Shown here: piece after piece, positions 27,080 to 35,555 of the stretch
Layout of the letters: the number at the start of each line of letters is the position of its first letter
How positions within the stretch are numbered: the first letter of the stretch is position 1
NCBI RefSeq assembly: GCF_001941825.1
Contig: NZ_CP019038.1
Location: forward strand, 5,766,001 to 5,830,000
DNA: 64,000 bases
DNA from: Massilia putida
GTDB lineage: Bacteria; Pseudomonadota; Gammaproteobacteria; Burkholderiales; Burkholderiaceae_D
Reading direction: 5' to 3'
The notes under the pieces: model-generated
What the model was told of the DNA's origin: nothing
Seen by the model: the letters and a program-made list of their open reading frames with translations, nothing else
The model's database searches: none
Translations under genes and position numbers: made by a program

Positions 27080-27202
27080 GTGTCAGCGGCATCTGTTGGT
27101 TACGACGGTAGCCAATTGCAATAAATAAGCCAGGGCTAAGGCTGGCGAACGAAAAAGTGGTAATCTCGCGATCGTTCGCTTAACCAATCTAGAAGGAAAA
27201 TT

Positions 27203-27865
27203 ATGCGTTCCCTGCGTTTTGCCCTGCTCGCTACCGCGCTTGCCGCCAGCACCGCTTTCGCTTCGCCGACCGACCCGAAGAGCGGCGTCGAGTACGTGAC
27301 GCTCGCTCAGCCGCAGCCGGTGCAGGCCACGGGCAAGAAGGTCGAGGTGATCGAGTTCTTCATGTACCACTGCCCGCACTGCAACGCGCTGGAACCGCAG
27401 CTCGAACAGTGGGTCAAAAAACAGGGCGGCAACATCCAGTTCAAGCGCGTCCACCTGCCGTTCTCCGGCCCCAACGATCCGGAAGCGCACCTGTACCTCA
27501 CGCTGGAAGCGATGGGCAAGGCCGAGGAATTCCAGAGCAAGGTGTTCAAGGCCTGGCACGTGGATCACCAGCGCCTGAACACGGACGCCGCGATCATCGA
27601 TTGGGTGGCCAAGAACGGAATCGACCGCAACAAGTTCCTGGAAGTGTGGAACTCGTTCGGCGTGATGACCAAGCTGCACCGCCTGCCGCAGATCACGACC
27701 GATTACAAGGTCGACGGCGTGCCGACCGTCATCATCGACGGCAAGTACCAGACGTCGCCTTCGATCGTCTACAATTCGGTCAAGACCACCAGCGAGCCCG
27801 TGTTGTTCCAGGCGACCTTGCAGGTGATGGACGCCCTGGTGGCGAAAGCGGCGAAGTCGAAATAA
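27203..27865 (+). CDS. dsbA: Thiol:disulfide interchange protein DsbA, copy 1
   Basis: This 220-residue periplasmic oxidase has a signal peptide cleaved near AFA-SP (residue 21) and a thioredoxin-fold active site FFMYHCPHCNALEP (Cys57, Cys60). The CPHC dipeptide is that of E. coli DsbA. The inserted helical domain and the cis-proline strand (VDGVPTVIIDG) are present. It introduces disulfides into exported proteins. AAGGA precedes the start. A close paralogue lies 0.4 kb downstream. Confidence 0.92.
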   Translation: MRSLRFALLATALAASTAFASPTDPKSGVEYVTLAQPQPVQATGKKVEVIEFFMYHCPHCNALEPQLEQWVKKQGGNIQFKRVHLPFSGPNDPEAHLYLTLEAMGKAEEFQSKVFKAWHVDHQRLNTDAAIIDWVAKNGIDRNKFLEVWNSFGVMTKLHRLPQITTDYKVDGVPTVIIDGKYQTSPSIVYNSVKTTSEPVLFQATLQVMDALVAKAAKSK

Positions 27866-27907
27866 CGCGACATAACGCGAAATCAGCAAAGGTAGAGAAA
27901 CAGCGCA

Positions 27908-28240
27908 ATGAGTGATGTCGAAGGCAAGATCCTGAGGATGTACGACAAGTCCAAGCCGGACGAGGAACATCTGTTCGACACGAGCAACTGGAACCATCTG
28001 GCCTGGTGCCTCGTGGTCGTGCTCGCGGGCCTGGCCTTCTGGCTCGCCATTGCGCTGGTCAATGCCGAAAACCAGCGCAACGCGCTGACGACGAAACAGT
28101 GCGTCGATCCCGTGTTCAAAGGCGAGATCGACCAGCGATGCCTGTTGACCGTGCACTCGCGCGAGCACTGGTGGCAGCACCTGTGGTACGGGATGACTCA
28201 CGTGAAGCCGGAAGCGCCGCCGCCGGTCGGACGTCGATAA
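27908..28240 (+). CDS. Small single-pass membrane protein between two dsbA genes
   Basis: This 110-residue protein has one hydrophobic helix (HLAWCLVVVLAGLAFWLAIAL, about residues 36-56) and a charged cytoplasmic N-terminus; the C-terminal half contains two cysteines (KQCVDPVF and DQRCLLTV). I do not recognise a family. Position between two tandem dsbA paralogues on the same strand (42 and 50 bp gaps) suggests it is part of the same unit, and its cysteines could be DsbA substrates. Confidence 0.65.
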   Translation: MSDVEGKILRMYDKSKPDEEHLFDTSNWNHLAWCLVVVLAGLAFWLAIALVNAENQRNALTTKQCVDPVFKGEIDQRCLLTVHSREHWWQHLWYGMTHVKPEAPPPVGRR

Positions 28241-28290
28241 TTCCTTGCGGAAATGGTAATCTTCAGGCTTTCATGACCTGAAGGATTGCC

Positions 28291-28959
28291 ATGCAGCTCC
28301 TGCGTGCCGCCGGCCTCGGCCTGTTGCTGTCCCTGACCGCCTCCCTTGCATCCGCGTCGCCCGCCGTCCCGCAGAACGGCGTCGACTACGCCACGCTCGC
28401 CCAGCCGCAGTCCGTACAGGCGAACGGCAAGAAGGTCGAGGTGATCGAGTTCTTCATGTATCACTGCCCGGTGTGCAATGCGCTGGAGCCCTTGTTCGAA
28501 GACTGGATCCGGAAACAGGGCGACCGTATCACGGTGCGCCGCATCCACATCCCGTCGACGGGCCCGGCCGATCCGGAAGCGCATCTGTACCTGACGCTGG
28601 AAGCGCTGGGTCGGCTCGGCGACATGCACGAAAAAGTATTCAAGGCCGTGCACGTGGACCATATTCGCCTGAACAAGGACGACGCCATCATCGATTGGGT
28701 GGCGAAGAACGGCATCGACCGCGCGCAGTTCCTGGACGCGTGGCATTCGTTCGGCGTGACGACGCGCCTGCGCCAGCTGCGCCAGGTCACGGCCAGTTAC
28801 CAGGTCGAGTCCGCGCCCACGCTGGTCGTCGGCGGGCGCTTCCTGACGAATCCCGGGCTGCTGTCGAACCAGATGCAGGGGCTCGATCGCGAGGCCGTGT
28901 TCAAGGCCACGCTGAACGTGGCCGACAAGCTCGTCGACAAGGCGGCGCAACCGAAGTAA
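28291..28959 (+). CDS. Thiol:disulfide interchange protein DsbA, copy 2 (CPVC)
   Basis: This 222-residue paralogue of the gene at 27203 shares long blocks (VEVIEFFMYHCP, PEAHLYLTLEA, IIDWVAKNGIDR). The active site is CPVC (Cys59, Cys62) in place of CPHC; replacing the histidine normally makes DsbA-type proteins less oxidising. The cis-Pro strand is ESAPTLVVGG. Tandem duplication with divergence of the redox dipeptide suggests specialised substrates. It ends 6 bp before the convergent rstB-like kinase. Confidence 0.88.
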   Translation: MQLLRAAGLGLLLSLTASLASASPAVPQNGVDYATLAQPQSVQANGKKVEVIEFFMYHCPVCNALEPLFEDWIRKQGDRITVRRIHIPSTGPADPEAHLYLTLEALGRLGDMHEKVFKAVHVDHIRLNKDDAIIDWVAKNGIDRAQFLDAWHSFGVTTRLRQLRQVTASYQVESAPTLVVGGRFLTNPGLLSNQMQGLDREAVFKATLNVADKLVDKAAQPK

Positions 28960-28965
28960 GCTCGT

Positions 28966-30282
28966 TCAACTCGCCAGCACGCCGTCCGGCACGCTGATCA
29001 CGAAGCGGGCGCCGCCCAGCGTCGACTGCTCGACCTTCAACTGCCCCCCGTGCAGCGTGACCGCCTTGTGCGCGATCGACAGGCCGAGGCCGAAGCCGCC
29101 GGTGGCGCGGTCGCGGCTGCGGTCGAGGCGGTAGAACGGCTCGAAGATGCGTTCCCGTTCCTCTTCGGGGATGCCGGGGCCGTCGTCCTCGACGGCGATC
29201 TCGATGCGGCAATCGTCGCGCCGCACGCGCAGCGCGACCTCGTGCGCCGCGTACTTCTGCGCATTCCGCAAAAGATTGCCGATGGCGCGGCCCAGCAGGC
29301 GGCGGTCGGCGTCCATGCTGCCAAGGCGCTCGCCCAGGTCCACGTGCAGGCGCTGCGGACGCGGATGCAGGCCGTCCGTGCATTCGCGCAGCAGCGGTTC
29401 CAGTTCGAACAGGGTGCGCTGCGGGCCTTGTGCATTGTCCAGCTTGCTCATCGACAGCAGCTCATTGACGAGCTCGTTCAACTCGGCCAGATCGCCCTCC
29501 ATCGCCGTGATCCGCTTGGCTAACGCGGGATCGTCCGCGCGCGCATGCAGCAGTTCCAGCGCGAACTCCAGCCGCGCGATCGGGGTGCGCAATTCGTGCG
29601 AGACGGAATGCAGCAGGTTCTTCTGCGCTTCCAATAATCCCTGGATGCGCCCGGCCATTGCGTTGATGCGTTCGGCCAGCGGATAGACGGCATCGGCCGG
29701 CTTCAGGTGCGCCCGCGCGGACAATTGCCCGGCGCCGAATTCGTCCGCCACGCGCGACAGCGTCTGCAGCGCCCGCCAGTGCGAGCGCGACCACAGCGCA
29801 ATCGGCACGAGCAGCGCCAGCGCCACGACGACGTAGCGCACCACTTCCATCGCGAGGGCCTGGCCGAGGTCGATCGGCAGGTTGTATGCGCGGATCGCTT
29901 CCTCGTTACTGCCGATGTAGCGGTCGCCGCGCAGGTCGACGCGCCGGAAGAACGCCTTGTGCTGCGGATCCAGCACGACCTCGCCCCGCTCCAGCGCCGC
30001 ATGCTGGCGGGCGGGCAGGGCGGCGCGCGCCTGGTCCAGCGGAATCAGGTCGAAATGGGCGTCGGACACTTCGCGCACCTTGTTCAGGCGGCCCAGCCAC
30101 TCGTCGGCCGGGGCGCGGTCCACATATTGTTCGAGCAGGAAGATCTGCGCCGACGCCTGGCGCCGCGCGATGTCGTCGAGCGGGTCGCCGAACAGGCGGG
30201 CGAACACGAAATAGATCACGAACGTCGCGGCCGTGATCGACAGCATCACGAGTACGAAAAAACGGAAGAACAGGCGATTCAC
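28966..30282 (-). CDS. rstB: RstB-like sensor histidine kinase
   Basis: This 438-residue membrane kinase has TM1 (residues 5-27), a periplasmic sensor (about 30-143), TM2 (about 144-165), HAMP, HisKA with phosphoacceptor His229 (LLHSVSHELRTPIARLEF) and HATPase_c with N (GNLLRNAQKYA), G1 (DDGPGIPEEE) and G2 (FGLGLSIAHK). The partner is very likely the RstA-like regulator at 34358, because both are on the minus strand and match the RstB/RstA type. Four plus-strand genes now lie between them. Its 3' end faces dsbA copy 2 at 6 bp. Confidence 0.85.
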   Translation of the reverse strand: MNRLFFRFFVLVMLSITAATFVIYFVFARLFGDPLDDIARRQASAQIFLLEQYVDRAPADEWLGRLNKVREVSDAHFDLIPLDQARAALPARQHAALERGEVVLDPQHKAFFRRVDLRGDRYIGSNEEAIRAYNLPIDLGQALAMEVVRYVVVALALLVPIALWSRSHWRALQTLSRVADEFGAGQLSARAHLKPADAVYPLAERINAMAGRIQGLLEAQKNLLHSVSHELRTPIARLEFALELLHARADDPALAKRITAMEGDLAELNELVNELLSMSKLDNAQGPQRTLFELEPLLRECTDGLHPRPQRLHVDLGERLGSMDADRRLLGRAIGNLLRNAQKYAAHEVALRVRRDDCRIEIAVEDDGPGIPEEERERIFEPFYRLDRSRDRATGGFGLGLSIAHKAVTLHGGQLKVEQSTLGGARFVISVPDGVLAS

Positions 30283-30344
30283 GCCATCATCCTCCGGACG
30301 GGTGGGTTTTTATATTGCTCATATCGAAATTGTATAGGAGCAAT

Positions 30345-30487
30345 GATCTAAAAAACCATTATTTACAAATTGCGGACAAATGCCGGACAGTCCGCGGATG
30401 AACTTTCAAGGGGCCCTGCGTACGATGCCATGTATCAGGTTTTCCGTTTGGCCCGCTTGGTGCGCGAGATTGGGCGGGCCTTTTTTT
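30345..30487 (+). ncRNA. Candidate small RNA or leader ending in an orphan terminator
   Basis: A strong intrinsic terminator (GGCCCGC 30450-30456 with GCGGGCC 30474-30480, then T7) points rightwards, yet no plus-strand gene precedes it; the gene to the left is the minus-strand kinase. An AT-rich stretch at 30310-30365 could hold its promoter. Either a ~100-140-nt RNA ends here or this is an attenuator in the leader of the lipoprotein gene at 30540. The 5' end is not defined by sequence. Confidence 0.4.
30450..30487 (+). terminator. Rho-independent terminator without an upstream gene
   Basis: A 7-bp GC-rich stem (30450-30456 with 30474-30480) and seven T (30481-30487). It lies 53 bp before the lipoprotein start codon. 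Confidence 0.85.
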
Positions 30488-30539
30488 ATTCGGGATGCGT
30501 GCCGGGCCCACGGCACCGTCGTCTTCCAGGAGAGAGAGA

Positions 30540-31760
30540 ATGAGCATGTTTGGACGGATGATGCCGCCGCTGGGCGCGATCGTCGTCGGCGCGTTGCTGT
30601 CCGCCTGCGGCGGCGGGAGTCCGGTGCACGACCGGCAAGCCACGCCGGGGATCGCTGTCGGCGAGCCGGATCCGGCCACCCTCGCGACCGCGTCTTTCAT
30701 CGACATGGCGCGCACGTCGGGCTGCAACGAGACGCGGAATCGCTTATTCGTCATCGACGGCAAACAAGTGTTCTGGGACCATGCCGGCCGCTGCGCCGAT
30801 GCGTCTTACGAGCAAGTGCTGTTCGGTAGCAAACCGGAGACCCGCCTGTGCTCGCGCGGCGACACGATCGCCGGCCCCGGGATGTCATGCACGGACGAGA
30901 GCGTCCGCGCGCTGTTCGAGACGATCGTCAGGAACGCCGACCAGCCCGACCTGGGCCTGGACAGCGGCCACAAGGTCGAGCAGCTGGCATTCCTGCCGCC
31001 GGCCGGCACGACCATCGCCTATGAAACGGTGGCGCGCGCCAATCTGTCGGGCGTGACGGCACGCCAGACCGTCGTCATCAAGGACCAGGCCGCCTGGGAC
31101 AAGCTGTGGAGCCGGCATGCCGCCGGCCGCACCCCGGCAGCCGCCGCGCCCAAGGTCGATTTCACGCGCAAGATGCTCGTCGCGCTGTTCGCGGGCGAAT
31201 ACGGCAATGCTTGCCACAGCCTCGCCGTCGTCCGCGTGGCGGCCGGCGCCACCAGGCTGGAAATCGAGGCGGACGAGCACGACGTGACGACGGTGGCGGT
31301 CTGCGCGCCCGTCGTGAGCCATCCGATGCAGATCGTGGCCGTCGACCGCACGGATGCCGAGGTCGCGGTCAAGCCCGTCACCGTGACGGGCATCCCGTTC
31401 CAGACGGCGGATGCGACGAACATGTCGGGCATCCACGCGGCGGGCACCGTCGTCGTCAAGGATGCGCTCACGTGGGCGGGCCTGTGGCGCCAACACGCAC
31501 CGGGCCGCGCGCTGCCCGCCGTCGACTTCGCGGCGAACATGGTCGTCGGCGTGTTCATGGGCAGCGGCGCCAGCAGCTGCTACACGACGGCCATCGACGG
31601 CGTCGCGCGCACGGCCGACAGGATCATCGTGCACGAGCTGCGGTCCGTGCCGGGGCCGGACATCGTGTGCGCGATGTATGTGACGACGCCCGCGCACCTC
31701 GTCGTGATTCCGCGCAGCGACCTGCCGGTGGAATTCGCGACGGAAGTGGCAACAAGGTAG
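30540..31760 (+). CDS. Lipoprotein with two PrcB_C-like repeats
   Basis: This ~406-residue protein has a lipoprotein signal with lipobox LLSAC (Cys about residue 22) followed by GGG. The N-terminal third resembles no family I know. The C-terminal two thirds contain two copies of a ~120-residue domain: VVIKDQAAWDKLWSRHAAGR ... VDFTRKMLVALFAGEYG, then VVVKDALTWAGLWRQHAPGR ... VDFAANMVVGVFMGS. The W-xx-LW ... VDF ... vf.G pattern is that of PrcB_C, associated with stabilising proteases on the outer membrane. A purine-rich Shine-Dalgarno (AGGAGAGAG) precedes 30540. First of four plus-strand genes inserted between rstB and rstA. Confidence 0.7.
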   Translation: MSMFGRMMPPLGAIVVGALLSACGGGSPVHDRQATPGIAVGEPDPATLATASFIDMARTSGCNETRNRLFVIDGKQVFWDHAGRCADASYEQVLFGSKPETRLCSRGDTIAGPGMSCTDESVRALFETIVRNADQPDLGLDSGHKVEQLAFLPPAGTTIAYETVARANLSGVTARQTVVIKDQAAWDKLWSRHAAGRTPAAAAPKVDFTRKMLVALFAGEYGNACHSLAVVRVAAGATRLEIEADEHDVTTVAVCAPVVSHPMQIVAVDRTDAEVAVKPVTVTGIPFQTADATNMSGIHAAGTVVVKDALTWAGLWRQHAPGRALPAVDFAANMVVGVFMGSGASSCYTTAIDGVARTADRIIVHELRSVPGPDIVCAMYVTTPAHLVVIPRSDLPVEFATEVATR

Positions 31761-31828
31761 GAAAGGATATGGGACGAAGGAAGACAAAGCCGTAGAATGT
31801 TGTCTTCCCGAATCTTTCACCCTTGAAT

Positions 31829-32689
31829 ATGAACAAGCTTCTCTTCCTTGCGCTGAGCGCCGCCTGCGGCACGACGTGGGCCCAGACGCCGGCGACCAAC
31901 CCCATGCCCGACGGCAGCCGCGACATGTACGTGGGCCTGGGCGTGCAGTCGGCGCCGCGCTGGGACGGGACGGGAAGCCGCAAGGTATCAGCGTTGCCGG
32001 TGCTCCAGGTTCAATGGAGCAACGGCCTTTTTATTTCCGGCATGAGCGCCGGCATGCATCTGTCCAGCAGTCCGATGGTCGAATACGGTCCGCTGCTGGC
32101 CGTCCAGCCGGGCCGTGACCGGACCGGGACCGGCCGGACGTTCGACGGCATCGGCAGCGCCGGAACGACCCTGATCGGCCCGGTCCCCGATCCGATCGAC
32201 AAGCGCAATTCGCGCGGCACCGACCTGGACGGCATGGACAAGATCGGCGCGCGCCTGCAGGGCGGCGTCTTCGCGAACTATTACCTGACGCCGGAGTGGC
32301 GCGTGACGAGCAGCCTGCTGTATGGCGCCGGCAACGACCACGACGGGGCCCGCCTCGACCTGGGCGTGCAGCGGCTCGCCGTCGAGCTGGGCGGCAACCA
32401 CCACGTGTCGCTGTCGGCCGGCGTCACGGCCGTGAACCGCCACTACAACCAGACGTATTTCGGCGTCACCCTGGAGGAGGCCTCGCTCAGCCGCTTTTCG
32501 TACTACGAGGCGGGCGGCGGCCTGCAGGACGCGCACGTCGGCGTGCGCTGGAACTGGGCCTGGTCGCCCTCGTGGATGCTGACGTCGAACCTGCAGGCGA
32601 AGCGCCTGCTGGGCAGCGCCGCGAACAGCCCGCTCGTGGAGCGGTCCACCAACCTGACGGTCTCGACCGCCATCGCCTACCGGTTCTGA
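31829..32689 (+). CDS. MipA/OmpV family outer-membrane protein
   Basis: This 286-residue exported beta-barrel has a signal peptide ending TTWAQ (about residue 18). The family pattern DMYVGLGVQSAPRWDGTGSRKVSALPVLQVQWSNG opens the barrel, and it ends with the outer-membrane C-terminal aromatic (AYRF). MipA/OmpV proteins are associated with scaffolding of murein enzymes or with antibiotic- and stress-responsive porin-like roles. In several bacteria such genes are neighbours of RstAB-like two-component systems, fitting its position here. The stop overlaps the next start (TGATG). Confidence 0.85.
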   Translation: MNKLLFLALSAACGTTWAQTPATNPMPDGSRDMYVGLGVQSAPRWDGTGSRKVSALPVLQVQWSNGLFISGMSAGMHLSSSPMVEYGPLLAVQPGRDRTGTGRTFDGIGSAGTTLIGPVPDPIDKRNSRGTDLDGMDKIGARLQGGVFANYYLTPEWRVTSSLLYGAGNDHDGARLDLGVQRLAVELGGNHHVSLSAGVTAVNRHYNQTYFGVTLEEASLSRFSYYEAGGGLQDAHVGVRWNWAWSPSWMLTSNLQAKRLLGSAANSPLVERSTNLTVSTAIAYRF

Positions 32690-33396
32690 TGATGCGCGCA
32701 TCCCGCCAACTCATCGCTGCTTTCGCCTGGCTGTCCGCGATCGTGCCGACCGGCGCGCGGGCGCAGACGCCGGCGGGCGAATGGGTGAGCTACCGGGATG
32801 CGTACCGCGCGATGGTCCAGTTCGAGAAATACGGCGGGCCGAAGAATCTGCTGCAGAGCCAGCTGCAAGTGCAGTCCCGCGATCACGCGGGCCTGGGCGA
32901 GGGCGCCCAGCTGACATTGACGGGCAAGACCACGCAGCTGAACCTGACGCTGGATGCCCTGGGCCGCACCGTGTTTCCGCTGCAGAAAGCCGCCTACGAC
33001 GAGAACGCGGCCCTCGTGCTGAACCGCAAGGGCATGCCGTTCGTGCTGCGCCCGCAGGTGACGATCGCGCCGCGCGCCGACGGTCAGTATGATGCGGCCG
33101 ACCTGCGCACGGCCTGCGCCCAGGCGCTCGGTTTCGTGCGCTATGTCGACGCGTCGCAGCGCGCGCGCCAGTGCGCCGGCGTGCGCTTCGTGTTCCCGAA
33201 GAAGGAATCGGCCGGCGCCCGCCTGCGCCACGCGGACGGCGGCGAACAGGCGCTGCCCGTCACGTCCGGCGCCGCCTTCACGGGCGATCCCGACGAAGGT
33301 TTCCCTGTCGTGACCTGGCGCTTCGGCACGAGCGCCGAACGGGTCCAGGTCGTGACCTACAATGCGCCATTGGCTATCGTGCCCATCTTCGAATAA
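32689..33396 (+). CDS. Exported protein of unknown function, coupled to mipA
   Basis: This 235-residue protein has a signal peptide ending GARAQ (about residue 25). Possibly DUF2987-like, judging from the VSYRDAYRAMVQFEKYG opening; I cannot confirm this. The ATG overlaps the mipA stop by 1 bp (TGATGATG), so translation is coupled, and a second ATG at 32692 is equally possible. The rest is beta-rich, with FVLRPQVTIAPRADGQY and one disulfide candidate pair. Function unknown, periplasmic. Confidence 0.65.
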   Translation: MMRASRQLIAAFAWLSAIVPTGARAQTPAGEWVSYRDAYRAMVQFEKYGGPKNLLQSQLQVQSRDHAGLGEGAQLTLTGKTTQLNLTLDALGRTVFPLQKAAYDENAALVLNRKGMPFVLRPQVTIAPRADGQYDAADLRTACAQALGFVRYVDASQRARQCAGVRFVFPKKESAGARLRHADGGEQALPVTSGAAFTGDPDEGFPVVTWRFGTSAERVQVVTYNAPLAIVPIFE

Positions 33397-33400
33397 GACC

Positions 33401-34153
33401 ATGCAAGAAAACAGAATCATCCTCGTCACCGGCGCCAGCCGCGGCATCGGCGCCGCCTGCGCGCTGCTGGCCGCGCGACGCGGCTACACGGTCTGCGTGA
33501 ATTACCGGGACAATGCCGGCGCGGCGGCCGGCGTCGTGCGCGCCATCGAAGCGGCCGGCGGGCAAGCGTTCGCCGTCGCGGCCGACGTTGCCGACGAAGG
33601 CGCCGTCGAGCGCCTCTTTGCCGAGATCGATACGCGTTGCGGCCGGCTCGATGCCCTCGTCAACAACGCCGGCATCCTCGCGCGCCAGAGCCGCGTCGAG
33701 CACATGAATGCCGAGCGCATCAACCGCATCCTCGCGACCAATGTCACCGGCAGCTTCCTGTGCGCGCGCGAAGCCGTGCGGCGCATGTCGACCCGGCACG
33801 GCGGGCGCGGCGGCGCGATCGTCAACGTCTCGTCACGCGCCGGCGTGCTCGGGTCGGCCAACGAATATGTCGATTACGCCGCGTCGAAGGCGGCGGTGGA
33901 TGCGCTGACGATCGGGCTGTCGAAAGAAGTGGCGGGCGAGGGCATCCGCGTGAACGGCGTGCGGCCGGGCCTGATCGACACGGACATGCACGCCAGCGGC
34001 GGCGAGCCGGGCCGCATCCGGCGCCTGCAATCGTCCGTGCCGATGGCGCGCGGCGGGACGGCGGACGAGGTGGCGGCCGCCGTGCTGTGGCTGCTGTCGG
34101 ACGAGGCGTCGTATGCGACCGGCACGTTCATCGACGTATCGGGTGGGCGCTGA
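33401..34153 (+). CDS. SDR family oxidoreductase
   Basis: This 250-residue classical short-chain dehydrogenase has a TGASRGIGAACALLA cofactor motif (residues 8-22), NNAG (about 88) and active-site Ser (NVSSRAG) with YAASK (Tyr/Lys). It also has GIRVNGVRPGLIDTDMHA and the closing YATGTFIDVSGGR. An arginine-containing segment after strand 2 (NYRDN) suggests NADP(H) preference. Substrate unknown. It starts 5 bp after the previous gene and ends the plus-strand block, immediately before the REP-like array. Confidence 0.88.
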   Translation: MQENRIILVTGASRGIGAACALLAARRGYTVCVNYRDNAGAAAGVVRAIEAAGGQAFAVAADVADEGAVERLFAEIDTRCGRLDALVNNAGILARQSRVEHMNAERINRILATNVTGSFLCAREAVRRMSTRHGGRGGAIVNVSSRAGVLGSANEYVDYAASKAAVDALTIGLSKEVAGEGIRVNGVRPGLIDTDMHASGGEPGRIRRLQSSVPMARGGTADEVAAAVLWLLSDEASYATGTFIDVSGGR

Positions 34154-34159
34154 GAAAGG

Positions 34160-34355
34160 ACCGTCGTTCCGGCGTAAGCGGAGTCCATCCGACCGTCGTT
34201 CCGGCGGAAGCGGGAGCCCAACCGACCGTCGTTCTCGCGGAAGCGGGAACCCATGCCGACCATCCGAAGCCGGTGCTTCGGAAAGGCCATGGTGCGTTCA
34301 ACGTACGGCATTCCGTTATCCAGCATGGGCCCTGCCCGCGCGGGGACGACCCTGG
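34160..34355. repeat. REP/dRS3-like repeat array, locus 2
   Basis: Three direct copies at ~33-bp period (34160-34191, 34192-34224, 34225-34258) of ACCGTCGTTCCGGCGGAAGCG with GGGANCCCA. One inverted copy (CCAGCATGGGCCCTGCCCGC onward, 34320-34355) lies just before the rstA stop. A small GAAGCCGG/CCGGTGCTTC-type hairpin lies between. Same family as the loci at 26999 and 43130. Confidence 0.8.
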
Positions 34356-34357
34356 TC

Positions 34358-35044
34358 CTAGTTCCAGGCCGACGGGGAAAAGAGGTAGCCCTCGCCCCAC
34401 ACGGTCTTGATCTTTTCCGACAGATTGTCGTCGAACTTGCGGCGCAGCTTGGAGATGCAGTTGTCGATGCTGCGGTCGAGGCCGTCGAACTCGATGCCGC
34501 GCATCTTCTTGAGCAGCTCGTCGCGCGACAGCACGCGCCCGGCGGCCTCCGCCAGCACGAGCAGCAGCTTGTATTCCGTATTGCTGAGGATGCACGGCTG
34601 GTCGCGCCACGTGACGCTGCGGTCGCTCGTCATGATGCGCAGCGCGCCGAACTCGAGCACGCGGGAGTCGGTGGACGCCTTCGTCTGCGTGCGGCGCACC
34701 AGCGCGCGCAGGCGCGCCAGCAGTACGCGCGGCTGCACGGGCTTGTTGACGAAGTCGTCCGCGCCTTGCTCGAGGCCCGAGACTTCATCGTAGGTGTCCT
34801 CGCGCGCCGTGAGGATCAGGATCGGCACGTCGGACACGTCGCGGATCTGGCGGCACACGACCATCCCGTCCATGCCGGGCAGCATGAGGTCGAGCACGAC
34901 GATGTCGGGCGAGGCCGTCTTGAAGTGCTCCAGCGCGGCGTCGCCCCGCGTCACGAGGTCGACCGCGAATTCGTAGCTGGACAGGTATTCCGTCACCAGT
35001 TCCGCCAGGCGCGGATCGTCTTCCACCAACAGTACGCGATACAT
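34358..35044 (-). CDS. rstA: RstA-like response regulator
   Basis: This 228-residue OmpR/PhoB-type regulator has a receiver domain (acidic pocket VEDD, phospho-Asp52 in VVLDLMLPGMDG, Thr in ILTARED, Lys in FVNKP) and a C-terminal winged helix ending GLDRSIDNCISKLRRKF ... KTVWGEGYLFSP. The C-terminal block matches E. coli RstA closely, including the invariant DGLDRS and YLF(A/S)P. AAGGAGAA precedes the start at 35044. The cognate rstB is 4 kb away on the same strand. Confidence 0.88.
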   Translation of the reverse strand: MYRVLLVEDDPRLAELVTEYLSSYEFAVDLVTRGDAALEHFKTASPDIVVLDLMLPGMDGMVVCRQIRDVSDVPILILTAREDTYDEVSGLEQGADDFVNKPVQPRVLLARLRALVRRTQTKASTDSRVLEFGALRIMTSDRSVTWRDQPCILSNTEYKLLLVLAEAAGRVLSRDELLKKMRGIEFDGLDRSIDNCISKLRRKFDDNLSEKIKTVWGEGYLFSPSAWN

Positions 35045-35455
35045 GATGTTCTCCTTGACCCGGCATTGTATAAGAGCGGGCAACATTGGAGCATGCCTGG
35101 TGGATAGTAATGACAAAATCGTACAGTTTCACGACAAACGGCGCCGGCGCACGGCCATGATGCCGCGCCGGTCAGGCGGGCTAGTTTGTAGTCGGAAGAT
35201 ACCCTCGGAGCAGATGAAGCAGGTCGTGCCGTCGGGCGCGCGGCCGCACGCAGGTTCGGCAATGCGAACGTCGTCATGCCGTTGCCTCCATAACGGGTGC
35301 CCAGCAGGAAGAGCAGTGCAGTGTTCCGAGCGATAGACGGGATTGTCCGTTGGCCGGGATGCCGACGCCGACGCTGCTGGCGAACAACTTCACTTCACCA
35401 AGCATGCATTCGGTACCGCGGCCTGCAAGCAACGCACGGCGAACGATGAAAAATA
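35045..35455. other. Intergenic region without a recognisable gene
   Basis: About 410 bp between the divergent rstA and the subtilase gene. Short open frames exist on both strands but none has a ribosome-binding site or a recognisable protein. Codon-like composition in 35200-35420 could be a decayed gene remnant, but I could not identify one. Confidence 0.5.
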
Positions 35456-35484
35456 TTGACTTATGGAAATATTTTTCCTAATAT
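35456..35484 (+). promoter_or_regulatory. Strong sigma-70 promoter of the RTX subtilase gene
   Basis: TTGACT (35456-35461), 17 bp, TAATAT (35479-35484) in a locally AT-rich stretch. Transcription would start about 70 nt before the start codon at 35556. Confidence 0.7.
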
Positions 35485-35555
35485 GCTTGCCAACGTTTAA
35501 TGACATTTAACTATGGCTTGCATCCTTTGACGGGCATGCCGATGTCAAAGGCTGC

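Noticed and set aside
34160..34258. attachment site or IS end at the three direct repeats
   Set aside because: Unit sequence matches the REP-like family at two other loci, and no transposase or integrase is present nearby.
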